64,000 nucleotides of DNA, taken from positions 62,001 to 126,000 of the forward strand of contig NZ_JAKNUW010000006.1 of assembly GCF_023155805.1 (NCBI RefSeq), given 5' to 3'. Below the pieces are notes generated by a model. The model was not told the DNA's origin. It did not search any database and saw only the letters and a list, made by a program, of their open reading frames with translations. This stretch comes from Micrococcus lacusdianchii (GTDB taxonomy: Bacteria; Actinomycetota; Actinomycetes; Actinomycetales; Micrococcaceae). Shown here in pieces: positions 52,806 through 62,757 of the stretch (its first letter is position 1; each line of letters opens with the position of its first letter). The position numbers and the translations under genes were made by a program.

Positions 52806-55800
52806 CCTCGCCGTCGTCCCCGTCCACGTCCTCCGGGTCCTCGAGGGGCAGGCCCAGCCGGTCGGCCAGGCGGTCCGCCACGGACTCGGGGTCCGCGAAC
52901 ACGTCGATCGCCCACAGCGTGTCCGTGTCCCAGCCGAGGGACTCGAGCCTCTCCGGCAGGCGACGCGAACGCTCCCGCACCGACAGCTCGCGGTAGGCCT
53001 CGCCGCCGTCGCTGACCAGGGCCAGCGGCCGGGCCCGGCCCCGCGGGCCGCGGACGTCCGCCACCGCCAGGTCCATGACCCCGCCGTGGTGCGGGGACGT
53101 GTGAGCCCCGTGGTCCTCGAGGCGGTCGCGCAGGTCCGTCAGCAGCGGGTCGCTCAGGCGCCCCGGCCGCCCCGCGTCCGCCTCGGAGAGCAGGAGGCCG
53201 AGCAGGCCGTGGAACGCGCGGGCCCCGCCGTCGAGCCGGTCCTCCTCGAGGTCCTCCGCCCGCAGCGCCGAGACCAGGTGCATGCGGGTCCGGGCGCGGG
53301 TGAGCGCCACGGTGAGCATGCGCTCGCCGTCCGGGTCGGAGAGGGCGCCGAAGTGATGGACCACGCGCCCGTGCGGCGTGCGCCCGTAGCCGGGGCTGAG
53401 GATCACGGCGTCCCGGGTGATGGTGGACGCCCGCGTCACGGGGGCGATGACGAACGGCTCGCGGTCGTCCCCCTCCCCCCGGCCCCGGGCCAGGAAGTCC
53501 GCCGCCCACGGCGCCTGCGCCGCGGTGGCCAGCACGGCGGCGGCCACACGGCGGGCGTGCTGCTCGGACACCGTGATCACCGCCAACGACTCCTCCGGAC
53601 GGTCCCGGGCGTGCTCGAAGACCCGCTGCACGCAGCGGGAGATCTCCGCCGGGGTGGACTCGACCACGTCCCCGCCGGTCATGGGGATGCCCGTCCCCTC
53701 CGGCAGGTACTCCGCCGTGACGGTACGGTCCCGGCCGGTGAACTCGGCCGCGGTGGGCAGGCAGTCCACGGCGCTGTCGTACGCGAGGCGGGAGATCAGC
53801 CGGACCATCCCCCGCGGCAGCGGGCGATGCACCTGGCCGAGCGCCGCGGACGGCAGCACCTCGGCCAGGGCCTGGTGGGCCGAGCGCAGGGGACGCAGCG
53901 GGCCGGCCGTGGCCGTCGGGTCCACGGACACCTGGAAGGACTGCGGCCGGCCGATGGCGGGGTCACCGAGGGCCACCACCTGGGGGGCCCGGGTGAGCGC
54001 GCCGACCACCGAGGCCAGGGCGGTGGCGTCCGCCTCCAGCAGCAGCACCACGTCCGCCTCCCACTCCGGCGGGAACTCGGTCAGCGCCATCGGCGAGGTG
54101 GTGACGATCGGCACGAGGGGGCGCAGCACCTCGGGCGTGATGGTGGCCAGCGACTCCACGTCCGGCCGGCCCTGACGCAGCAGCGAGCGCAGGACGGCCG
54201 CGTCCGCGCGGTAGGTGCGGAGGGCCTCCTTCCACTGGCGGCCCAGCTCGGCGGCCAGGCGGTCCGCACCGGAGTCCAGCAGGGCCCGGTCCGCCGCGCG
54301 GTAGCCGCGCTCGACGGCGCTGAGGTCGTCCCCGCTCATCATCGCCAGGAAGTCGTCCCCGGAGATCATGGCCTCGAGGGCGGACTGCCACCACGCGAGC
54401 TCGAGCTCGGCGGCCAGGCGGTCGGCGGGGACCTCCCGCCGGTGCAGGTCCTCGAGCAGCTCGTTGAGGCCGTGGTCCCGCAGCTCGTCCAGGACGAGGG
54501 TGCGCTCGGGCAGGGTGGCCAGCGTGGGCCGGTCCGCCACGAGGCCGTCGACGGCGGCCATCAGGTCGTCCGCGTCCGTCGCCGTCAGGGAGGCCTCCGC
54601 GGTGGCCTCGGGGGCCAGCACGCGCTCGAGGCGTTCGAGCGCGTCGGCGACGCCGGCCACCGCCCGGCGCCCGCGGGCGGCCTGGTCCGGGACCATCGGC
54701 AGGGAGGACGGGTCCGCGGCCTGGGCGGCCCAGTCCGCGAGGACGGCCTCCACCTCCAGCAGCTCCTGGTGCAGGTCCGGGACCTGCACGCCCGGCCGCA
54801 CCACGTCCTTCGCGGTGCGGCGCAGACGGGAGCGGGCCACGGAGGACATCTCCACCATGTTGTTCCTCCGCCACTGGCTCGAGGCGGTGGCGGCCACCAG
54901 CTGGGGGACGTCCAGCGAGAACACCTCGGGCTTGATCGCCGTCAGGATGCGCTCCACCCGGGCGTACAGGTCCGACTGCTCGGCCCAGCCGTCCACCGTG
55001 CGGGCCCGGCGCAGGCCGGCCTGGGAGGCGGCCGCGTCCACGGCACGACGGGTCGTGTGGAGGGTGGCGGCCAGGTGCTCCACGAGCTCCCCGGCGGCCT
55101 CGGTCTCCTGCACGTTGCGCACCCGCGCCCCGAACCAGCGGCTCTGCGTGGCGTCCCGGTCGAACGCGCCGAGCTCGCCGGCGCGCACCAGCTGCTGCGC
55201 CACGGCGTGGCGGTCCACGGTGGAGTCCAGCACCGAGCGCTTGAGGCGGACGGTGGTGGCCGGCGGGGTCTCCAGGGAGGTCAGCGCCGCGAGGGCCTGC
55301 ATGGCCTGGAACGGCGAGCACCCCCACCGGGGGCGGACGTGGTGCAGGGAGTCGACGTGCTCCCGCAGGCGGCGGCGCAGCTCCACGAGCTCGGCGTCCG
55401 CGGCGGCCCGGTCCGGGGCCTGGGCGCGCTCGGCGCGCAGCACGGCGGCCACGAGCTGGCGGCGCAGGTCCTCGGGGTCGGCGTTGGCCGGCACGTCCAG
55501 GACGGCGTCCCGCAGCCCGACCTCGTCGAGGCGGGCGTGCAGGTCCGTCAGGGCGGCGGAGCGCTCCGCCACGACGAGCACGCGGCGGCCCTCCCACGCC
55601 AGGCGGGCCGCGAGCGCGGCGGCCGTCTGCGTCTGCCCGGTGCCGGGGGCGGTGTCCACCACGAGGGAGCGGCCCGACGCGGCGTGCTCGACCACGCGGC
55701 GCTGGGAGGCGTCCAGGTCCAGGACCAGGCGCTCGTCCACCGGGGCGACGGCGTCCTCGTCCGGCCCCGGGCTCGGGTCCAACGGCTCGGGACGGGGGAC

Positions 55801-56559
55801 CATGCCGGTGCCGGCGTCGTAGAGGGCCTGGACCACGGGGAGGCGGTCGAGGGACTCGGGCAGCGAGGCGGTGTCCCCCAGGTCGGCGAACGTGGAGACG
55901 AGGAGCCGCTCGGAGACCTCGAGCCCGGTGAGCGCGGCGGCCTCCTCGCGCAGCAGGGCCAGGGCCGGGCCGGGTTCGATGCGCGCGGTGGCGTAGGCCG
56001 CCTGCCGGTAGGCCTCGGGGTCCAGCCGAATCCCGTGGTGCCGGCGCAGGTTCCGCACGAGCGCCGGGTTCAGCCGGGCGGGCTCGGTGATCTGCACCTC
56101 GACCTCGTCGCGACCGCGGGCGCCGCTGCGGACGGTGAACGCCACACGCGCCAGCAGCACGGGGGCGGTGCGCCGCTCCCGGCGGCTGTCCTCGTGCGCG
56201 CTCCACGTGGCCACGCCCAGGGCGAGGGCGCCGACGTCGATCCCCCGCTCCTCGCCGAGGCGGCGCACCGTGGCGCGCAGCGCCATGGCCACCTCCTGCG
56301 CGGCGTCCAGGTCGGGGCCCGCAGGCAGCAGGGTGGACAGGCGGGTGCGCCGGCCCAGCAGCAGCTGGGACAGCCCCGAGGTGCTCGCACCGGTCAGGTC
56401 GACGGCGTTGGCCGCCGAGGGCGCGAACCGGAGCATGGTGTCCGACTCCGCGCCGGAGCCGAGGGAGGCCACCCACGTGGCGGGGTCGGGCCGCTCCTGC
56501 TCCGCCGGTCGGGCGGCGGCGCGGGCGCGGGCCAGCCGCGGGAACTCCTGCTCGGTCAC
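52795..56559 (-). CDS. Helicase-like SF1 protein (DUF4011-like) with C-terminal endonuclease-like domain, altered Walker A
   Basis: 1254 residues. The SF1 core begins near residue 285. The Walker A site reads 'TAPGTGQTQTAAAL': the invariant lysine (GKT) is Gln, confirmed as CAG. The Walker B equivalent is 'DVVLLLEADA', motif III 'ALGDPAIGRPQSF' and motif VI 'LTVALTRARTRMHLV'. The last 120 residues resemble the MTES_1575/Vsr-type nuclease fold ('LALVSDGGEAY', 'RRLPERLESLGW'). With Gln in the P-loop, ordinary ATP hydrolysis is doubtful. It follows guaA on the same strand. Confidence 0.82.
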   Translation of the reverse strand: MTEQEFPRLARARAAARPAEQERPDPATWVASLGSGAESDTMLRFAPSAANAVDLTGASTSGLSQLLLGRRTRLSTLLPAGPDLDAAQEVAMALRATVRRLGEERGIDVGALALGVATWSAHEDSRRERRTAPVLLARVAFTVRSGARGRDEVEVQITEPARLNPALVRNLRRHHGIRLDPEAYRQAAYATARIEPGPALALLREEAAALTGLEVSERLLVSTFADLGDTASLPESLDRLPVVQALYDAGTGMVPRPEPLDPSPGPDEDAVAPVDERLVLDLDASQRRVVEHAASGRSLVVDTAPGTGQTQTAAALAARLAWEGRRVLVVAERSAALTDLHARLDEVGLRDAVLDVPANADPEDLRRQLVAAVLRAERAQAPDRAAADAELVELRRRLREHVDSLHHVRPRWGCSPFQAMQALAALTSLETPPATTVRLKRSVLDSTVDRHAVAQQLVRAGELGAFDRDATQSRWFGARVRNVQETEAAGELVEHLAATLHTTRRAVDAAASQAGLRRARTVDGWAEQSDLYARVERILTAIKPEVFSLDVPQLVAATASSQWRRNNMVEMSSVARSRLRRTAKDVVRPGVQVPDLHQELLEVEAVLADWAAQAADPSSLPMVPDQAARGRRAVAGVADALERLERVLAPEATAEASLTATDADDLMAAVDGLVADRPTLATLPERTLVLDELRDHGLNELLEDLHRREVPADRLAAELELAWWQSALEAMISGDDFLAMMSGDDLSAVERGYRAADRALLDSGADRLAAELGRQWKEALRTYRADAAVLRSLLRQGRPDVESLATITPEVLRPLVPIVTTSPMALTEFPPEWEADVVLLLEADATALASVVGALTRAPQVVALGDPAIGRPQSFQVSVDPTATAGPLRPLRSAHQALAEVLPSAALGQVHRPLPRGMVRLISRLAYDSAVDCLPTAAEFTGRDRTVTAEYLPEGTGIPMTGGDVVESTPAEISRCVQRVFEHARDRPEESLAVITVSEQHARRVAAAVLATAAQAPWAADFLARGRGEGDDREPFVIAPVTRASTITRDAVILSPGYGRTPHGRVVHHFGALSDPDGERMLTVALTRARTRMHLVSALRAEDLEEDRLDGGARAFHGLLGLLLSEADAGRPGRLSDPLLTDLRDRLEDHGAHTSPHHGGVMDLAVADVRGPRGRARPLALVSDGGEAYRELSVRERSRRLPERLESLGWDTDTLWAIDVFADPESVADRLADRLGLPLEDPEDVDGDDGEDAR

Positions 56560-56620
56560 GTCCTGGGTGTCCTTCCTGTGCTGTCTCGGCGGTCGGTGCG
56601 CGTCCTGACGGGAGCCCCGC

Positions 56621-58240
56621 TCACTCCCACTCGATGGTGCCCGGGGGCTTGCTCGTGACGTCCAGCACGACCCGGTTGATCCCGTCCACCTCGTTGGTGA
56701 TGCGGTTGGAGATCCGGGACAGGACCTCGGAGGGGATGCGCGCCCAGTCGGCGGTCATGGCGTCCTCGGAGGTGACGGGGCGCAGCACCACCGGGTGGCC
56801 GTAGGTGCGGCCGTCGCCCTGCACGCCCACGGAGCGCACATCCGCGAGCAGCACCACCGGGCACTGCCAGATGTGGCGGTCCAGCCCGGCGGCGGTGAGC
56901 TCGGCGCGCACGATCGCGTCCGCCCGACGCAGCAGGTCCAGGCGCTCCTGGGTGACCTCGCCGATGATGCGGATGCCCAGGCCCGGGCCCGGGAAGGGCT
57001 GGCGGTGGACGATCCCGTCCGGCAGGCCCAGCTCGGCGCCCACGGCGCGGACCTCGTCCTTGAAGAGCTCGCGGAGCGGCTCGCACAGCTCGAACTCGAT
57101 GTCGTCCGGGAGGCCGCCCACGTTGTGGTGGGACTTGATGTTCGCGGCACCGTCGCCACCGCCGGACTCGACCACGTCCGGGTACAGGGTGCCCTGGACG
57201 AGGAACCTCACGTCCGTCGCGTGGGGGTCCTCGGCCGACTCCAGGACGATGTCCGCCTGCGCCTTCTCGAAGGTGCGGATGAACCGCTCGCCGATGATCT
57301 TGCGCTTGGCCTCCGGGTCGGTGACGCCGGCCAGCGCGGAGAGGAAGTCCTCCCGGGCGTCCACCATCACGAGGCGGGCGCCGCCGTGGGCCTCGCCGAA
57401 GGCCTTCTCGATCTCGGCGGACTCCCCCTCCCGCATGAGGCCGTGGTCCACGTAGACGCACGTGAGGCGGTCGCCGATGGCGCGCTGCACGAGCGCGGCG
57501 GCCACCGCGGAGTCCACGCCGCCGGACAGGCCGCAGATGGCCCGCGCGTCGCCGACCTGCTCGCGGATGCGGGCCACCTGCTCCTCGATCACGTTCGCGG
57601 CGGTCCAGTCCTGGCCCAGGCCCGCGCCGTCCACGAGGAAGTTGCGCAGCACCTCCTGGCCGCGCTCGGAATGGCCGACCTCGGGGTGCCACTGCACGCC
57701 GAACAGGCGCCGCTCGCGGTCCTCGAACGCCGCGACCGGGGCGCCGGCGGTGGTGGCGGTCACGGTGAAGCCCTCGGGGGCCTGGGTGACGGCGTCGCCG
57801 TGGGACATCCACACGACCTGCTCCGCGTCCTGGCCGGAGAACAGCACCGAGTCCCCCGCCGCGGTCTCCAGACGGGTGGAGCCGTACTCGCGCGTCCCGG
57901 TCTTGGCCACCACGCCGCCGAGGGCGTGCGCGATCGACTGGAACCCGTAGCACAGGCCGAGGACGGGCACGCCGGCCTCGAGCAGCGCCGGGTCCAGGCG
58001 CGGGGCGCCGTCCTCGTAGACCGACGACGGGCCGCCGGAGAGGATCAGGGCCGCGGGCTCGCGCGCAAGGATCTCGGCGGCCGGGGTGGACGCGGGCACG
58101 ACCTCGGAGTACACGTTCGCCTCGCGCACACGACGCGCGATCAGCTGGGCGTACTGGGCACCGAAGTCCAGGACGAGGACGGTGGGCAGGACGTCGTGCA
58201 GCGGGGTGGGCTGGTCACGGTGGGGGTCGGTCTGGGTCAC
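56621..58240 (-). CDS. guaA: GMP synthase (glutamine-hydrolysing)
   Basis: 539 residues. The glutamine amidotransferase domain has '[16 protein letters not shown]' (Cys about 94) and '[12 protein letters not shown]'; the ATP-pyrophosphatase domain has '[16 protein letters not shown]' (about 238); the dimerisation domain ends in 'KPPGTIEWE'. Converts XMP to GMP. The GTG at 58240 has TATCCT 6 nt upstream and no Shine-Dalgarno: leaderless. It acts directly after the guaB product encoded at 61029. Confidence 0.97.
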   Translation of the reverse strand: MTQTDPHRDQPTPLHDVLPTVLVLDFGAQYAQLIARRVREANVYSEVVPASTPAAEILAREPAALILSGGPSSVYEDGAPRLDPALLEAGVPVLGLCYGFQSIAHALGGVVAKTGTREYGSTRLETAAGDSVLFSGQDAEQVVWMSHGDAVTQAPEGFTVTATTAGAPVAAFEDRERRLFGVQWHPEVGHSERGQEVLRNFLVDGAGLGQDWTAANVIEEQVARIREQVGDARAICGLSGGVDSAVAAALVQRAIGDRLTCVYVDHGLMREGESAEIEKAFGEAHGGARLVMVDAREDFLSALAGVTDPEAKRKIIGERFIRTFEKAQADIVLESAEDPHATDVRFLVQGTLYPDVVESGGGDGAANIKSHHNVGGLPDDIEFELCEPLRELFKDEVRAVGAELGLPDGIVHRQPFPGPGLGIRIIGEVTQERLDLLRRADAIVRAELTAAGLDRHIWQCPVVLLADVRSVGVQGDGRTYGHPVVLRPVTSEDAMTADWARIPSEVLSRISNRITNEVDGINRVVLDVTSKPPGTIEWE

Positions 58241-58281
58241 CCGTCAAGGATAGACGAGCCCCGCCGTGGGCCGCCGGGCGG

Positions 58282-58839
58282 TCAGTAGCGTCGCGCGGCC
58301 TCGGGGTGGCGGGCGATCTCCTCACGCACGACGCGGGTGATCCGCTTCTCCACGACGAACGAGAGGAACGGCACCACGCCGCCGCCGGCCATCGCGAGCA
58401 GCCGCACCGGGGACCACCGCATGAGGGACCACAGGCGGAAGCACGCGAGCAGGTACAGCACGTACATCCAGCCGTGGGCGATCAGGATGAGCAGGGACAG
58501 GTTCACCCCGCCGGTGACGGAGTCCTCGGGGTGCAGCCCCAGGGTGTTGGGCACCCCGTCCACCGTGGTGCCGCCGGCGTACAGCTCCGTCCCGAGGCCG
58601 TACTTGAAGACCATCTCCGCCACCAGGAGCAGCAGCATCACGCCGGTGATCCACGAGCACACCACGTACAGGCGCGTGGCGGAGCGGATCTGCTGCTGTG
58701 TCCCGGCGAACCGGCGTCGTTCCCGGCCGGGCCGGGGCGGCGGCGCGGGCAGGTCGGCCTCCGTGATGTCCTCGGGGTCCGGCAGCGTGTCGGGGTCCAC
58801 GGGGGTGCCCGCCTCCGGGCGGGGATGCGATCCGGTCAT
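58282..58839 (-). CDS. DUF3817 family membrane protein
   Basis: 185 residues. After about 50 disordered residues come three hydrophobic segments ('LYVVCSWITGVMLLLLVAEM', 'LSLLILIAHGWMYVLYLLAC', 'LAMAGGGVVPFLSFVVE'), the DUF3817 pattern. It overlaps the surf1 stop (ATGA), so the two are coupled. The family is common near SURF1 and guaA genes in actinobacteria; role unknown. Confidence 0.88.
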   Translation of the reverse strand: MTGSHPRPEAGTPVDPDTLPDPEDITEADLPAPPPRPGRERRRFAGTQQQIRSATRLYVVCSWITGVMLLLLVAEMVFKYGLGTELYAGGTTVDGVPNTLGLHPEDSVTGGVNLSLLILIAHGWMYVLYLLACFRLWSLMRWSPVRLLAMAGGGVVPFLSFVVEKRITRVVREEIARHPEAARRY

Positions 58840-59786
58840 GGCCGGGACTCCTTCCTCAGGCCCTCGGGCCCGTCCTGCGTGCGGTGCACGTCGTCGTCGG
58901 GGGCGCCGTGGTAGGCGGCATAGGCCCGGCGCGCCTCCTCCTTGCGGAGGCGGGCCTGCTCACGACGCCGGGCGAGCTCCTCGGCGCGCCAGCGCGCCGC
59001 CCACTCCTCGTCCAGCTCGGCCTCGCGCAGCTCCCGCTGGTGGTCGTCCCGGACGAACCGCCACCACAGGAACAGGGCGAAGCCCGCGAAGAGGATCCAC
59101 TCGACCCCGTAGAACACGTTGAGCCAGATGACCTGGGTCTCCTCCGGCTGGGGCGCCACCCACACCGGCTCGAGCCCGCCCTCGGCTGCGCGGGTGCCCA
59201 CCTCCGCACCCGTGGCGTCGGTGACCGCGAACGCGGCCACGTAGGCGGCGTACGACGGGACGTCCCACACGTTCACGAGCTGCCCCGGGGACAGCGTGGC
59301 GTACGCGGGGCGGCCGGCCGTGTCCCCGGCGTCGTCCGAGCGGGGCAGGGGGCCGTCCGGCGGCAGCAGGCGCCCGGCCACGGTGACCTCGCCGGTCGGG
59401 GCCGGGTCGAGGACGTCCGCGGTCGCGGACCAGCCGCGGACCACGGGGATCGTCTGCACGCCGGGGGCGTCCGCCACGCGGAACGCGGTGACGGTCCACC
59501 AGCCCTCGCGCCCGTCGGACAGGCGCGGGCCGACCAGCACGTCCGTCCCGGGGAGGAACTCGCCGCGGGCGGAGACCACCTGATCCGCGGCGGCCGCCGT
59601 CAGCGCTTCGCCGGGGCGCAGGTGGGAGGTCAGCGGCACCGCGTTCTCGGTCTGGGAGCGGGGCGGCGGAGCGTTGGTCTCCGCCGCCTGGAACTGCCAC
59701 CGGGACAGCAGGACGAAGACCGTGGCGGCCACCAGGGCCAGCAGGAGGCTGAGGAGCCAGACGGGCTTGAGCGCGGTGCGGAGCAC
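58836..59786 (-). CDS. SURF1 family protein (cytochrome oxidase assembly)
   Basis: 316 residues. One N-terminal helix ('WLLSLLLALVAATVFVLLSR') and one near residue 245 ('EWILFAGFALFLWWRFV') enclose the external domain with 'PVVRGWSA', the two-helix SURF1 layout. The C-terminal 60 residues are a charged, Arg/Glu-rich cytoplasmic tail longer than usual. Assists heme a insertion into terminal oxidase. GTG start; located 3 nt past the guaB3 stop, within the purine block. Confidence 0.88.
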   Translation of the reverse strand: MLRTALKPVWLLSLLLALVAATVFVLLSRWQFQAAETNAPPPRSQTENAVPLTSHLRPGEALTAAAADQVVSARGEFLPGTDVLVGPRLSDGREGWWTVTAFRVADAPGVQTIPVVRGWSATADVLDPAPTGEVTVAGRLLPPDGPLPRSDDAGDTAGRPAYATLSPGQLVNVWDVPSYAAYVAAFAVTDATGAEVGTRAAEGGLEPVWVAPQPEETQVIWLNVFYGVEWILFAGFALFLWWRFVRDDHQRELREAELDEEWAARWRAEELARRREQARLRKEEARRAYAAYHGAPDDDVHRTQDGPEGLRKESRP

Positions 59787-59789
59787 GGC

Positions 59790-60926
59790 TCAGGAGGCTC
59801 CGGAGGGGGTGACGAGCACCTCCACCTTCTGGAAGTCCTTGAGCTCTGTGTACCCGGACGTGGCCATGGCCCGCTTGAGGGCCCCCATCAGGTTGGAGGT
59901 GCCGTCGGTGTGATGGCCGGGCCCCCACAGGACCTCCTCGAGCGGGCCGACCTGGCCCACCCGGGTGCGGTGCCCACGCGGCAGCTCGGGGTGGGCGGCC
60001 TCGAGGCCCCAGTGCCAGCCGCGGCCGGGGGCCTCCGTGGCGCGGGCCAGCGCCCCGCCGAGCACGACGGCGTCCGCGCCCATCGCCAGGGCCTTGACGA
60101 TCTCCCCGGACGTGCCCACACCGCCGTCGGCGATCACGTGCACGTACCGTCCGCCGGACTCGTCCATGTAGTCGCGCCGGGCCTCGGCGATGTCCGCCAC
60201 GGCGGTGGCCATGGGCACACGGATGCCCATGGCGCGGCGGGTGGTGCTGGAGGCGCCCCCGCCGAAGCCCACGAGCACACCGGCCGCGCCGGTGCGCATC
60301 AGGTGCAGCGCCGGGGTGTAGCCGGCCGCGCCGCCGACGATCACGGGCACGTCCAGCTCATAGATGAACTGCTTGAGATCCAGCGGCTCTTGCGCCTCGG
60401 ACACGTGCTCGGCCGAGACGGTGGTGCCACGGATGACGAACAGGTCCACGCCCGCCGCCAGGACGGTCTTGTAGAACTGCTGAGTGTGCTGGGGTGTGAG
60501 CGAGCCGGCCACTACGACGCCGGCCTCCCGGATCTGCGCGAGGCGCTCGGTGATCAGCTCCGCGCGGACGGGCGCCGCGTAGATCTCCTGCAGGCGGCGG
60601 GTGACCTCCGGGCTGCCGGGCTCGGCCTCGAGCGCAGCGATGTCCTCGAGGAGCGGCTCCGGGTCCTCGTGCCGGGTCCACAGGCCCTCGAGGTTGAGCA
60701 CGCCGAGACCCCCGAGGCGGCCGAGCGCGATGGCGGTGGCCGGACTCATGACGGAGTCCATCGGCGCGCCGATCACGGGCATGTCGAACGTGTACGCGTC
60801 GATGCGCCAGGACAGGCTCACGTCCCTCGGGTCCCGCGTGCGCCGGGCGGGCACCACGGAGACGTCGTCGAAGGAATAGGCCAGGCGGCCGCGCTTGCCT
60901 CGTCCGATCTCGATCTGGTTCGTCAC
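59790..60926 (-). CDS. guaB3: GuaB3 family IMP dehydrogenase-like protein
   Basis: 378 residues, lacking CBS domains. The (beta/alpha)8 barrel has 'FDDVSVVPARRTRDPRDVSL', 'VIGAPMDSVM' and 'YVHVIADGGVGTSGEIVKAL'. The catalytic-loop position that reads GSICTTR in guaB of this window reads GGASSTTR here, so the cysteine nucleophile is Ser. Canonical IMP dehydrogenase chemistry is therefore unlikely; the family's role is debated. The GTG at 60926 has TAGGCT 6 nt upstream: leaderless. Tail-to-head with guaB after a hairpin. Confidence 0.9.
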   Translation of the reverse strand: MTNQIEIGRGKRGRLAYSFDDVSVVPARRTRDPRDVSLSWRIDAYTFDMPVIGAPMDSVMSPATAIALGRLGGLGVLNLEGLWTRHEDPEPLLEDIAALEAEPGSPEVTRRLQEIYAAPVRAELITERLAQIREAGVVVAGSLTPQHTQQFYKTVLAAGVDLFVIRGTTVSAEHVSEAQEPLDLKQFIYELDVPVIVGGAAGYTPALHLMRTGAAGVLVGFGGGASSTTRRAMGIRVPMATAVADIAEARRDYMDESGGRYVHVIADGGVGTSGEIVKALAMGADAVVLGGALARATEAPGRGWHWGLEAAHPELPRGHRTRVGQVGPLEEVLWGPGHHTDGTSNLMGALKRAMATSGYTELKDFQKVEVLVTPSGAS

Positions 60927-60971
60927 CCGATCAGCCTATCCCAGGGCCCGGACGCGACAGCGAGGACGACG

Positions 60972-61009
60972 CCGCCCCGGCGCCCTCCGCTGAGGGGGCG
61001 CCGGGGCGG
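60972..61009. terminator. Hairpin after guaB
   Basis: CCGCCCCGGCGCCC pairs with GGGCGCCGGGGCGG around a short loop with a bulge, directly past the guaB stop on the minus strand and before the guaB3 promoter. It separates the two transcripts. No U-tract. Confidence 0.7.
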
Positions 61010-61028
61010 GACCGCCGGCGGGGTGTGG

Positions 61029-62648
<1,620 letters not shown>

Positions 62649-62757
62649 TCACAGGGCCCCCGCGCTGGGCCACGCGGGGGCGAGACGGACGTCACCACGA
62701 CGTCACATGGCGCAATCCGTTTCGGTGTCATGGTATTAGACCGCCTAACCTCCCCGG

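Noticed and set aside
51628-56658. A plus-strand open frame of about 1,676 codons opposite the helicase-like gene and the cyclo-ligase
   Set aside because: Its product is Gly/Arg/His/Val-rich without domains, and it lies antisense to genes with clear motifs; long antisense frames are a by-product of very high GC at third codon positions.
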